DNA of 64,000 nucleotides. It comes from Phycisphaerae bacterium (GTDB taxonomy: Bacteria; Chloroflexota; Anaerolineae; 4572-78; J111). The notes beneath the pieces were generated by a model that was not told the DNA's origin, made no database searches, and saw only the letters and a program-made list of their open reading frames with translations. Below are positions 34,801 to 42,021 of this stretch, piece by piece; the stretch's first letter is position 1; every line of letters starts with the position of its first letter. Made by a program: the position numbers and the translations under genes. The stretch lies in the NCBI GenBank assembly GCA_028285035.1, contig JANQQF010000036.1:115960-179959 (forward strand). The letters run 5' to 3'.

Positions 34801-35177
34801 AGATTTTCCAACGGCCCGAGTTGCTTGTGCCACTCCTACCCCATATCGAGTACAGCGAAGGGCTCCCTGACAACACCTTGTTACGGGCCGCTCAAATCGC
34901 GCATAAAGTTGGGGAAACTAGCTTCACGCAGAAAATTGTCCGTGAGTTGGCTGTGTCGTATCTTTTAGCCGACCATCGTCGCCACAACTATCTGGATGAG
35001 GATGTGACTTACCTGCTCATTCAGATTGATCCAGGGGCCGCGTTACGGGTCTTACGCCAAACCCGCCCCCGAAAAATCCGCACAGATGAGCAAGAGTATC
35101 TGCCACGACGGAATATGTTTATCAAAGCGTATAAGGGTCTAGGCCGAATGAAGCAGGCTGAACAGTTGCGGGGATAG
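31839..35177 (+). CDS. 1112-aa helical protein of unknown function, RNA-repair neighbourhood
   Basis: Not recognised. Residues 1-800 look almost entirely helical with amphipathic repeats, possibly HEAT-like. Between about 800 and 930 a mixed region contains the most motif-like segment (LSLGSFNFFSVFANAADINK, then VYARDEQGKIQGRCLMAIT), which has the look of a small catalytic or binding domain with conserved-type Cys, Asn and Asp. The tail is helical again. There is no signal peptide, membrane helix, P-loop or vWA MIDAS motif. It is the last same-strand gene after the RNA-repair genes, 211 bp downstream of rtcB. Co-function is inferred from position only. The start with AACCCGAAAGG upstream (no perfect ribosome site) is the first ATG-like codon (GTG at 31839). 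Confidence 0.7.
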   Translation: MKPLDLRETSHKTAMARGRLILTAEMGWLPGFPLAQGDGYIEWFSLPRGGDTSPTLITLERNHLHRATYTWQKMRYRFPKVLPRLVEDRDRWVAGVPELLNNLNRAIHQGDRLPNTLLYIDGAFSLWIVTQAETLLKHHPELRPVLNALTWITYLSPAELSKSLTWLEQYSDSLTTLLAHLPQQEGLTTILNIWNISRHQKPQDMAGLLRFLGDARIYSLKMDGLGTYINDWVVALRRIGKDKPVPVIPEPTKSEWGPMLLTFVQWLMEQDKVVIRQALALFDVLFPIEILDYYEQWWQTMEGHLKEAQALVYIKHNKYTRKAAKELAKKIENHPNKKPLDFDRQYVLQAIQKIAVLKAPKLTKQICETLALLPWREGKKLIRIRFLSEWLQYAIQSSRRMASYQKQFRQWLKTYLKQSEDIKPFLIMWGHNNKRQHGRIHHLGDDLMHEELPTRLWKPIFATFTRCNEARDELLEQNEARRIIKLVQLTKNVDMSTAYFLELCKHDRQINYIGPDIAQAAHQLSDTAEQFVALIEALQNIDGDLYEVGDALVQVTQYLDEAGWNGAMRTLVLSGEVESLRSIGQRYQALQAFGVPIAIPALLSEGEAPFWIRRYPHAFRTILTRLASLTPDAEDIAGRILDQCFLNPSKVRQEIETIEQLLQEKPEEVKLVRRLANLKARLVVSQPVPQSRMTKLKEKLERATYRTLLRVWQADLDQTLRLKLAEWLAVEDVPAWFTEPRQLRLLAPIFGLNGSFRSLALRLLQKRCGPAPWSLVDDPANQSFIKRMTARGIDMAPWLEPSEPVAMTGKNGKQVWLSFETDPLEIFLMGEHFKTCLSLGSFNFFSVFANAADINKQVVYARDEQGKIQGRCLMAITSIGTILTFEAYAHDRTLGFDQMMGQFAEGLAQQMKTMVVQRGEVPHLVATDWYDDGPQYFSDRLAFLNYDADFRNSLKTLPVDEFLSALQRESGTEDIEPVILESLIHLDEIFQRPELLVPLLPHIEYSEGLPDNTLLRAAQIAHKVGETSFTQKIVRELAVSYLLADHRRHNYLDEDVTYLLIQIDPGAALRVLRQTRPRKIRTDEQEYLPRRNMFIKAYKGLGRMKQAEQLRG

Positions 35178-35206
35178 GCTAATCCAGGGAGTTGCTTACT
35201 TTACAA

Positions 35207-35235
35207 CTCGTACCCACGCAGAGCGTGGGTACGAG
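35207..35235. repeat. Palindromic repeat of the ACGCAGAGCGT family
   Basis: 13-bp perfect arms around AGA. Translations of this widespread repeat give VPTLCVGT-type peptides. Related copies lie at 41944-41960 and 41973-42003. Confidence 0.8.
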
Positions 35236-35283
35236 TGAAGTATTCAAGATTATAGAAGCTTTTAATCCCATCAGATTTTTCCT

Positions 35284-35835
35284 TCAACTCGATTGCTCTG
35301 CCGGCGTAGGAGCGACTGGGGCAGGGTCGTCGTCAAGCTCGGCTACTGAAGACGAGACCAATTTAGCCTCAACCCAACGCCCCAAAATGGGATATTGATA
35401 AGGATCGCCCTTCAGGATACGCCAGGTGGCCCACATCGCTAACACCATAAAAAGGGGCCAGCCGACACACTGAAAAAAGTAAATGATCATAAAAACCAAC
35501 ATAAAAATGGCAAACACAACGATCATAAAAGCAGCCATTGCATCATTGCCACCCCCTGAGGTGTTACTGGCATCTGATGATAAGAGTATGGCAAAGGGAA
35601 TGATCGCAAAACTGCCCATCATAAACCCCATTTGACAGATGTATAGGATGAAATAGGCAGCGATACCAGCAATTTGGTAAACAAAGGCTTGGAGGGCTTG
35701 ATAACCAAGTAGGGGCGCTCGGTCGCGCTGGGTCAGCCAGATGGTCAAAGGTACGGCCAAGCCAATCAGGGGCAACAGGGCACTGAGATGGCAGAGGGCC
35801 GCTACAACGTTATCTTCGCGTGAAATATAGGTCAC
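35284..35835 (-). CDS. DUF4870 membrane protein 2
   Basis: 183 residues with the DUF4870 signature: HLSALLPLIGLAVPLTIWLT, RDRAPLLGYQALQAF, and four predicted membrane helices. The family is of unknown function. Its start overlaps the stop of the upstream DUF4870 gene by 4 bases, and the two are paralogues sharing the same order of segments, so they probably arose by tandem duplication and may form a hetero-oligomer. The C-terminal tail is acidic and proline-rich. Confidence 0.85.
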   Translation of the reverse strand: MTYISREDNVVAALCHLSALLPLIGLAVPLTIWLTQRDRAPLLGYQALQAFVYQIAGIAAYFILYICQMGFMMGSFAIIPFAILLSSDASNTSGGGNDAMAAFMIVVFAIFMLVFMIIYFFQCVGWPLFMVLAMWATWRILKGDPYQYPILGRWVEAKLVSSSVAELDDDPAPVAPTPAEQSS

Positions 35836-36350
35836 GAAGCCACCTCCGCTGGCGTTGGATTCGGATCATTGACCAGATAGCGCTCCAGCCGTTTACCTAA
35901 AATCGGGTAACGAAAGTCGCGTCCGGTTATGGTCATCACCGCGCCCACAATTCCAAACAACGCATAAACCCCAAAACCACAGAAAAATAGCCCCATAAAG
36001 AGAAATTGCGCAAAAAGGAAAGCGGCGGGAGGCTCTCCACTACTTCCACCAGCCTCGGCCTCGATTATGGCAATGCCTACCACAGAGCCTATCATCAAGA
36101 CAACAGCCACGATTGTAATCACAATCCAGTAGACCATTTGTAGGAGTTGGAAGGCGAGGGCCTGTAAAGCGTGAAAGGCCACAAACGGCGATTTGTCCCG
36201 TTGGGTCACCCAGGCGACCAAGGGCAATATGATCCCCAGCCAGAAGAGAATGACCGAGCCGTGGCAAAAGGTGGCCCAAAGTTTTTCATCTGACGTAGCA
36301 TCTTCAATCGCAGGTATATTCACAAAAACACCCTTCTTGGTAGTAATCAC
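35832..36350 (-). CDS. DUF4870 membrane protein 1
   Basis: 172 residues, DUF4870 family: FCHGSVILFWLGIILPLVAW, RDKSPFVAFHALQAL, and four predicted membrane helices. First gene of a two-gene unit, with ATGA overlap to its paralogue. The paralogues are clearly diverged, so the duplication is old. No known function. Upstream there is an AT-rich spacer but no clear promoter. Confidence 0.85.
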   Translation of the reverse strand: MITTKKGVFVNIPAIEDATSDEKLWATFCHGSVILFWLGIILPLVAWVTQRDKSPFVAFHALQALAFQLLQMVYWIVITIVAVVLMIGSVVGIAIIEAEAGGSSGEPPAAFLFAQFLFMGLFFCGFGVYALFGIVGAVMTITGRDFRYPILGKRLERYLVNDPNPTPAEVAS

Positions 36351-36479
36351 GTAAATTTATTATAGTGCTATCTAAGAAGAATTCAAAGGTGAGATGGCTA
36401 TTAAGCAGGAGTGTTCGTAGTAGGTAGTAGGGTAAGCCCACTCCACTCAATCGCGTTGTTATCCCGATACCACTGGCGC

Positions 36480-36573
36480 TTACGAGAAATCCTTTGCAAT
36501 ATCAAAGTTCTCCACCGGGTTTAGAGATTAATGTAACGCCTCAGGGATTTCTCGCTCATCGCTCGAAATGACC
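36480..36573. repeat. MITE-like element, copy 3 (one end degraded)
   Basis: The right end GCTCGAAATGAC and an interior with GATTTCTCGCTCATC match the family; at the left only ACGAGAAATCC is left and the outer TCATTTCGA is missing. Confidence 0.55.
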
Positions 36574-36623
36574 GGTCCGGAGGGGGGACTGTTTGGATAG
36601 GGTATTGCAAATGAATGGGGGCT

Positions 36624-37979
36624 TCACGTCCCAACAGGCAACTGAATCGTAAAGCAACTGCCCTCACCAGAGATGCCGCTGCTGGTGGCGTGGATGTGGC
36701 CGCCATGCGCTTCTATAATGGCGCGGGTGATGGCCAGGCCGAGGCCAGTGCCGCCGCGGTCGCGGCTGCGAGCGGGGTCGGTACGGTAGAAGCGATCAAA
36801 GATGTGGGGGAGGTGTTCGAGGGGAATGCCTTCGCCGTTGTCGGAGATGGTGATTTGGACAGCATTTGTCGCCGCCTCGGTATGAATAGTGATTTCACCA
36901 CTCGGCGGGGTGTGCTTGAGCGCATTCGAAAGTAAATTTTGCAACACCTGCTTCAACCGAGTCGAGTCAACCTGCAAGGTGGGCAGGGAATCGGCCAAAT
37001 TTGTTTGTAGCTGAACCTGTTTGGCCTCGGCATTCGGGCGAAATTGGGCCATGGTGCTCTCGATTAACGCCCCCACATCAACGGTCTCTAAATCGAGCGG
37101 CAGTTTATGGGCCTCGGCTTGGGCCAACTCGTGTAAATCATTGACCATTCGGCTAAGAAAACGGGTTTGGTCGTAGAGCCGGGTAATCTCCGCTTGATCA
37201 AGCGGATAAACCTCGTCGAGGATGGCTCGCAGATTAGCTTGCAGAACCGAGAGCGGGGTCCGCAACTCGTGGGCAACATCCGCCAGTAGATTACGACGCA
37301 ATTTTTCGGCCTGCTCTAAATCGGTGGCCATTTCATTAAACGCCTCGGCTACCGCAATCATCTCCTGCGTACCTCGTGGCTCCACCCGCTGATTGAGCTG
37401 CCGCGCTCCGATCGAGCGGGCCGCTTCAGCCAGTTGATCGAGTGGGGCGGTCAATGAGCGGCTTATCACGATACCAAAGATAATCCCTAGAATCCCGCCG
37501 GTAATCGCAATCGCGAATAATGAGTCGACCGCACGACGCAGCCAAAATGAAATCAGGGAGGGTGAATCGGCTTCATCATCAGTAAGTACAATCAATGTTC
37601 CGATAGGGGCATCACGGCTAGTATCAATGGGAAGCGTTAAAATGGGGTCCAGGGTAGACAAAGGCTGTCCGATCAGGTCATTATCGGAATGGTAAATCAC
37701 AATGCCCTCAAGGTCAACCAAGGCCACATCGTGGTTACCACGCAGGTAAGGTTGGGCACCCTGGATTAACAGATGGGCATTATTCCAGTTGTTCTGCTGA
37801 TCGTAAAGTTGGCTGAGGTGCTCAACCAATCCGTTGGGTTGGGTCAACAATCGTGTAATCAATGTTTCCCGTTCATCGTCAAATTGTCGCACAACGGTAC
37901 TACTGATGATGATGAGCAACACAGCCAACAAGACTACGCTGCTAAAAGCCAAACTCAGTCGCACCCACAATCGATTCAT
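36624..37979 (-). CDS. Sensor histidine kinase
   Basis: 451 residues. Two membrane helices (about 7-29 and 165-187) enclose a periplasmic sensing domain, followed by HAMP, a HisKA domain with the phospho-acceptor His in DVAHELRTPLS near residue 240, and a HATPase domain with N box NLLSNALKHTP, G1 DNGEGIP and G2 GGTGLGLAI. It overlaps the response regulator by 4 bases, forming a two-component pair. The stimulus is not evident. The neighbouring PD40 protein and MacAB-type transporter on the same strand are candidates for regulation. Confidence 0.95.
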   Translation of the reverse strand: MNRLWVRLSLAFSSVVLLAVLLIIISSTVVRQFDDERETLITRLLTQPNGLVEHLSQLYDQQNNWNNAHLLIQGAQPYLRGNHDVALVDLEGIVIYHSDNDLIGQPLSTLDPILTLPIDTSRDAPIGTLIVLTDDEADSPSLISFWLRRAVDSLFAIAITGGILGIIFGIVISRSLTAPLDQLAEAARSIGARQLNQRVEPRGTQEMIAVAEAFNEMATDLEQAEKLRRNLLADVAHELRTPLSVLQANLRAILDEVYPLDQAEITRLYDQTRFLSRMVNDLHELAQAEAHKLPLDLETVDVGALIESTMAQFRPNAEAKQVQLQTNLADSLPTLQVDSTRLKQVLQNLLSNALKHTPPSGEITIHTEAATNAVQITISDNGEGIPLEHLPHIFDRFYRTDPARSRDRGGTGLGLAITRAIIEAHGGHIHATSSGISGEGSCFTIQLPVGT

Positions 37980-38686
37980 GAGGGGTCTACCAATCTGTAG
38001 CCCACTCCGTAAACTGTTTGGATGTAGGTGGCTTGTTTGGGGGTCGGTTCGATTTTATGTCGCAGATTTCGCATGTGGCTGTCCAACGTCCGCTCAGAGC
38101 CTTCATATTCATAGCCCATTGCCTGTTCAATAAGTTCACTCCGGGTGAAGGCATAATCGGGATTTTCCAATAGGGTTCGCAATAAATTAAATTCAGTTCC
38201 GGTCAGGTCGATGACTGTGCCATCCAACATCACTTCACGCCGTTTCAAGTCCATCACCAGGCCACCCAGCTGCAATGTCTGGCTGGCTTGCGTCTGCCGC
38301 TCCCCTGCACTTCGCCGCAACACCGCGCGGACACGGGCCACCACTTCACGTGGGTTAAAGGGCTTGGTGATATAGTCATCGGCCCCCAACTCCAACCCAA
38401 TGATCTTGTCAGTGTCATCAATCCGGGCCGTGAGCATAATGATCGGCATATCGACCAAGCTAGTATCGCCGCGCACAATCCGAGTAATGTCCCAGCCGTC
38501 CTGATCCGGCAGCATCAAATCAAGTACTACCAAATTGGGTTTTTCTCGTCGGATAGTGTGCAGCGCTGTCTGCCCATCGTTGGCGGTCAAAATCTGATAC
38601 CCCGCCTTCTCAAGGTAGGCTCGCACCACCCGAACGATGTCAGGGTCATCATCTACGACTAGAATAGTTTGGCGTGTTGTAGACAT
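37976..38686 (-). CDS. OmpR/PhoB-type response regulator
   Basis: 236 residues. The receiver has the acidic pair in VVDDDPDIV, phospho-acceptor Asp56 in VVLDLMLP and the KPF motif (ITKPFNP). The C-terminal winged helix has the EFNLLRTLLENP and SHMRNLRHKIEP segments of the OmpR family. It is translationally coupled to the histidine kinase. An 85-bp palindromic repeat separates it from the upstream PD40 gene, so it probably has its own transcript. Confidence 0.95.
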   Translation of the reverse strand: MSTTRQTILVVDDDPDIVRVVRAYLEKAGYQILTANDGQTALHTIRREKPNLVVLDLMLPDQDGWDITRIVRGDTSLVDMPIIMLTARIDDTDKIIGLELGADDYITKPFNPREVVARVRAVLRRSAGERQTQASQTLQLGGLVMDLKRREVMLDGTVIDLTGTEFNLLRTLLENPDYAFTRSELIEQAMGYEYEGSERTLDSHMRNLRHKIEPTPKQATYIQTVYGVGYRLVDPS

Positions 38687-38718
38687 TGGCTTAACAAATA
38701 AAATAAAAAATCAAAACA

Positions 38719-38798
38719 CCCCTCACCCTAACCCTCTCCCCGAGGAGAGGGAATTTGCTCCCCTTCTACCTTTGAGAGAGAAGGTTGAGGGATGAGGG
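38719..38798. repeat. Palindromic CCCTCACCCTAACCCTC repeat
   Basis: Imperfect inverted arms (CCTCTCCCC/GAGGAGAGG inside, CCCTCA/TGAGGG outside). Same family as the segment inserted in recQ at 8094-8165. Confidence 0.75.
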
Positions 38799-38816
38799 AA
38801 AAATTACAAATCGAAC

Positions 38817-40247
38817 CTATCGCCACGATAAAGCGTGTTCATTCACCCCATCATACGTCAAAGTGATGTCCATTAACAAGTTCGGATCGATCAGGGGCTG
38901 TTGTTCGCTCCCATCCACGTTCATCACCCAGATTTCCCACTGTCCAGTGCGGTCGGTGAGAAAGGTGATTTGGCTGCCATCGGGCGACCAGGTGGGTGAG
39001 GCGTTGTTGAATGAGCGGGGCGATTCGCCGTTGAGAATTTGCTCCAGCCAGGTTTGATAGCTAGTCTCGGTCAGCCGCACCCGGCCGCTGCCGTCATTAT
39101 TCATCACGTGGATGTCCCAATGATCGGTCTGGCGATAAGTCACCGCGATTTTCCCGCCATCGGGGGAAAAGACGGGACGGTGATCGTTAACATCGCCCGT
39201 CAATGGCTGATTTGCCCCGGTCAACAGATCCAAACTCATCAAACTCCGATCGCCATCATACACCACTTGGCTACTGCTGTTTGGATTCCAGGTCGGTGAG
39301 AAGGAGTAGGTGTCCCCAGGTAAATCTTCAAACTCACCTGAGATGACATCGATACGACGCAAAGCCCAGTACGGATCAGGCAGCGTGGTAAAACAGAAGA
39401 CGATGTCATCCTTACCTTCAACAATAATGTCGATATCCTCAACCCCTCGGGGCGGGCGAGCCCCTTGACATTTGTATTCCGGGACTGCATTACCGCCGTG
39501 CTGCATACTCACGACCAAGGCTTGCCCATCGGCAGACCATGTTGGGCTGCGGGGGTTGCGAATATCGTCGTGAATAACTCGCTCGCCTGTGCCATCAATA
39601 TTGATCACCCACACCTGTCCCAACGCTGTATCCTGACTGGTCTCCCAGCGGGTGAAGGCCACTTGTTGTCCATCTGGTGATAAAATCGGGTCGATGCCAT
39701 GGGTCAAATAACGTAAATTTGTCCCATCAGGGTTGACCGCATAAATGGCGCCGCCGATAGAGGTTTGAAAAACCAGCGTATGGGTGGTTGTCGATACCTC
39801 GGTCTGCACCAAATCTGATGACAGAGTACTATTTGCCACGGTCACATACTCCGCCCCACCACTGATCCAGCCCGTTCGACCATCGGATAGGCGAACTTGC
39901 CACCAATCTGTGGCAGCATCATAGCTCACGATGTCGAGAACCTCACCAGCCAGCACAAATCCGATTGACCCATTCGCAATACCCGGCCCGCTCCGCACAT
40001 TTAGCGCCGGGGCAGCCACGGTGAGCGTCTCCGCTTCGGTTTGTGCTACGGCTGGCAATTGCGTGAGGGTCAACCCGATGAGCAGAAGAATCAATAGGAG
40101 GATGGCTTGCGTTAGACCCCCTAGCCCCCCAGAGGGGGGAATTCTAATGCTTGTAGGGGAAGATGCCACTTTCTTCCCCCTCTGGGGGATCGAGGGGGCT
40201 AGATCTTGACCTTTACCCCAGTTAACAAAATTATCAAAATTAATCAT
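38817..40247 (-). CDS. Exported SH3b/PD40 (TolB-like) beta-propeller protein
   Basis: 476 residues from the ATG at 40247, chosen over the TTG at 40271 because AAGG lies 8 bp upstream. A hydrophobic signal segment (ILLLILLLIGLTLTQL) is followed by an SH3b domain at about 85-140 (LNVRSGPGIANGSIGFV) and then six PD40/WD-like beta-propeller blades with the SPDGQQVAFT, WSADGQALVV and SPDGGKIAVT repeats. The protein is probably exported and tethered or secreted. Its N-terminal n-region contains a block encoded by an inserted palindromic repeat. It abuts the adaptor gene (24 bp between), so it belongs to the MacAB-type operon. Confidence 0.85.
   Translation of the reverse strand: MINFDNFVNWGKGQDLAPSIPQRGKKVASSPTSIRIPPSGGLGGLTQAILLLILLLIGLTLTQLPAVAQTEAETLTVAAPALNVRSGPGIANGSIGFVLAGEVLDIVSYDAATDWWQVRLSDGRTGWISGGAEYVTVANSTLSSDLVQTEVSTTTHTLVFQTSIGGAIYAVNPDGTNLRYLTHGIDPILSPDGQQVAFTRWETSQDTALGQVWVINIDGTGERVIHDDIRNPRSPTWSADGQALVVSMQHGGNAVPEYKCQGARPPRGVEDIDIIVEGKDDIVFCFTTLPDPYWALRRIDVISGEFEDLPGDTYSFSPTWNPNSSSQVVYDGDRSLMSLDLLTGANQPLTGDVNDHRPVFSPDGGKIAVTYRQTDHWDIHVMNNDGSGRVRLTETSYQTWLEQILNGESPRSFNNASPTWSPDGSQITFLTDRTGQWEIWVMNVDGSEQQPLIDPNLLMDITLTYDGVNEHALSWR
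40113..40204. repeat. Palindromic repeat inserted inside the PD40 gene
   Basis: Outer arms TAGACCCCCTAG and its inverse TCTAGCCCCCTCGA, inner arms CCCCCAGAGGGGG on both sides. The element lies in frame and encodes most of the n-region before the signal sequence. Confidence 0.75.
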
Positions 40248-40271
40248 CGTTTTCAACCTTGTCACCTTCAA

Positions 40272-41888
40272 TTACCGACGGCCACCGCCGCCACCACCAC
40301 CAAGACCACGCCCAAGGCCGGGGCCACGCTGTTGGGTTTCATCCTCGCTATCGATAAAGGAGTTGACCCGACCAATCACCTGATCCCCGGCTTGGAGATC
40401 ATCCGACTCGACGACCGTCCACTCACCCTGACTGGTACCCCGCTCAACCTGAATGCGGGTGCGTTCGCCATTTCGGACCGCTACGACCATCGTTTCGCCT
40501 TCAAATTCACGAATTCCCGTAGTCGGCACCAGCCATTGCTGGGCGGTGCTATCATCCTGCAAGCTGGCTACGGCTGTCATGCCGGGTCGAACGCCAGCTA
40601 GATCGAAACTATCAAGCTGAATGGTCACGCCATAGTTGACCACACCACTGTCAGAGACACTGGTCGGGGCAATCCGGGTGACCCGCCCCTCAATGTCACG
40701 ATCCGGCAAGGCATCCAGGGCGATCTGGGCCCGTTGACCGATCTCAACCTTGCTAACATCGACCTCAGCCACATTGACGGTCAGTTCCAATTGGTTCAAA
40801 TCGGAAATCGTCAACGCACTCTGGCCGGCTGTCACCCGCTCACCGATATTTAGCTCAAGCCCTAGAATAGCGCCCTCAATGGGGGCGGTAATTTGGGCTT
40901 TTTCCAAATCGGCCTGAGCTTCCTCTAAATCGAGTTCGGCCTGAGCCAGATTTAACTCAGCCTCAACCAAATCGGTTTCATCGACGCCTTCAAATAAGTT
41001 GGCCAAGGAAGCTTCTGCATTTTTGATTTTGGCCTCTGCCGCAATAATCTCAGCCTCGGTTACGGTCAATTCCTCCAGTTGGGCCTGAGCTGAATTGATC
41101 GTGCTCAAAGCATCTTGCAACTCCGAGTCGGCAACGGGTGCAATCGATTCCTCATAGGCCGCTTTCGCTACATCAAAATCGAGAGTGGCTTCCTGCAAAT
41201 CCTGCGATTGCTGGGAGGCTCCGATACTGTCAGAATAAGCGATCTGATCATAAGCTTGCTGAGCTTGCTCCAAGGCGATAAAGGCCCGATTGAGTTCCGC
41301 ACTGAGTTGGACAATTTCCGCCTCAGTCGGTCCTTCTTGTAGCTCCTCATATTTCAACCGAGCCGCAGCCAACGACGTTTGAGCCGCAGCCAACTCGGCG
41401 GAAGAAGCCCCTTCCTGCAACAAGGCCAAATCCGCTTGCGCCGAGGCCAAGTCTGCTTCGGCAGCAATAATGTCAGCCTCACTGGCATCAGTGGAGGTTT
41501 TCAACGCCTCCAGCTTGATCTCATTGACCGTCACATTTAGCTCAGCCTGGGCCACAGCCCGGGTCAAATCATCGGTCTCCAGAATGACCAACGGGTCACC
41601 GACCTCAACCTGATCACCCACCTCGACGGTAATATCAGCAATAATTCCTTCCACTTGAAACACCACTGATTGCTCACTGGCTAGCTCGATATTGCCCGCC
41701 GCACTCACCTGGGCGATGTCGGCGGCTGGACGAATGGGCAAGGCTCGCTCAACGAGTTGCTCTTCCGCCGTCGCTTCCGTGGTTGCTGCTTCTCCGTTAA
41801 TCAACCCTAACAACGTGTCTCGATAAAAGTACCCCGCCGCGCCCAACGCAGCCAAGATAACCACAATCCAAATTATTCGACTTCTCAT
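40272..41888 (-). CDS. MacA/HlyD-type efflux adaptor protein
   Basis: 538 residues from the ATG at 41888, which has GGAGAA 8 bp upstream. A longer frame back to 42116 reads through a VPTLCVGT repeat and should not be used. An N-terminal membrane anchor (IIWIVVILAALGAAGYFY) leads to a biotinyl-lipoyl-like domain, a very long coiled-coil hairpin (residues about 130-370, rich in Ala/Glu/Gln with LAQAELDLEEAQADL) and a C-terminal beta-barrel ending in a Gly-rich tail. It should couple the FtsX-type permease to the outside or to another envelope layer. In a monoderm-like envelope its partner is unclear. Confidence 0.88.
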   Translation of the reverse strand: MRSRIIWIVVILAALGAAGYFYRDTLLGLINGEAATTEATAEEQLVERALPIRPAADIAQVSAAGNIELASEQSVVFQVEGIIADITVEVGDQVEVGDPLVILETDDLTRAVAQAELNVTVNEIKLEALKTSTDASEADIIAAEADLASAQADLALLQEGASSAELAAAQTSLAAARLKYEELQEGPTEAEIVQLSAELNRAFIALEQAQQAYDQIAYSDSIGASQQSQDLQEATLDFDVAKAAYEESIAPVADSELQDALSTINSAQAQLEELTVTEAEIIAAEAKIKNAEASLANLFEGVDETDLVEAELNLAQAELDLEEAQADLEKAQITAPIEGAILGLELNIGERVTAGQSALTISDLNQLELTVNVAEVDVSKVEIGQRAQIALDALPDRDIEGRVTRIAPTSVSDSGVVNYGVTIQLDSFDLAGVRPGMTAVASLQDDSTAQQWLVPTTGIREFEGETMVVAVRNGERTRIQVERGTSQGEWTVVESDDLQAGDQVIGRVNSFIDSEDETQQRGPGLGRGLGGGGGGGRR

Positions 41889-41943
41889 CCAAATTCTCCA
41901 TTTATGGTAATTGGTTATTAGTAATTGGTAATTTGATCTTGTT

Positions 41944-42003
41944 CCAACGCAGAGCGTTGGGACCAACGACCTGGAACGTGACAACGCAGAGCATTGTCCC
42001 GAG
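41944..42003. repeat. Two ACGCAGAGCGT-family palindromes before the adaptor gene
   Basis: CCAACGC-AGA-GCGTTGG (41944-41960) and a degenerate second copy (41973-42003). They occupy the spacer between permease and adaptor genes. Confidence 0.75.
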
Positions 42004-42021
42004 TGGGAGCCAATTACTGCT

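Noticed and set aside
31839..35177. TROVE/Ro60-like protein next to rtcB
   Set aside because: Ro60 is a known rtcB neighbour, but there is no vWA MIDAS motif and the motif region does not resemble TROVE.
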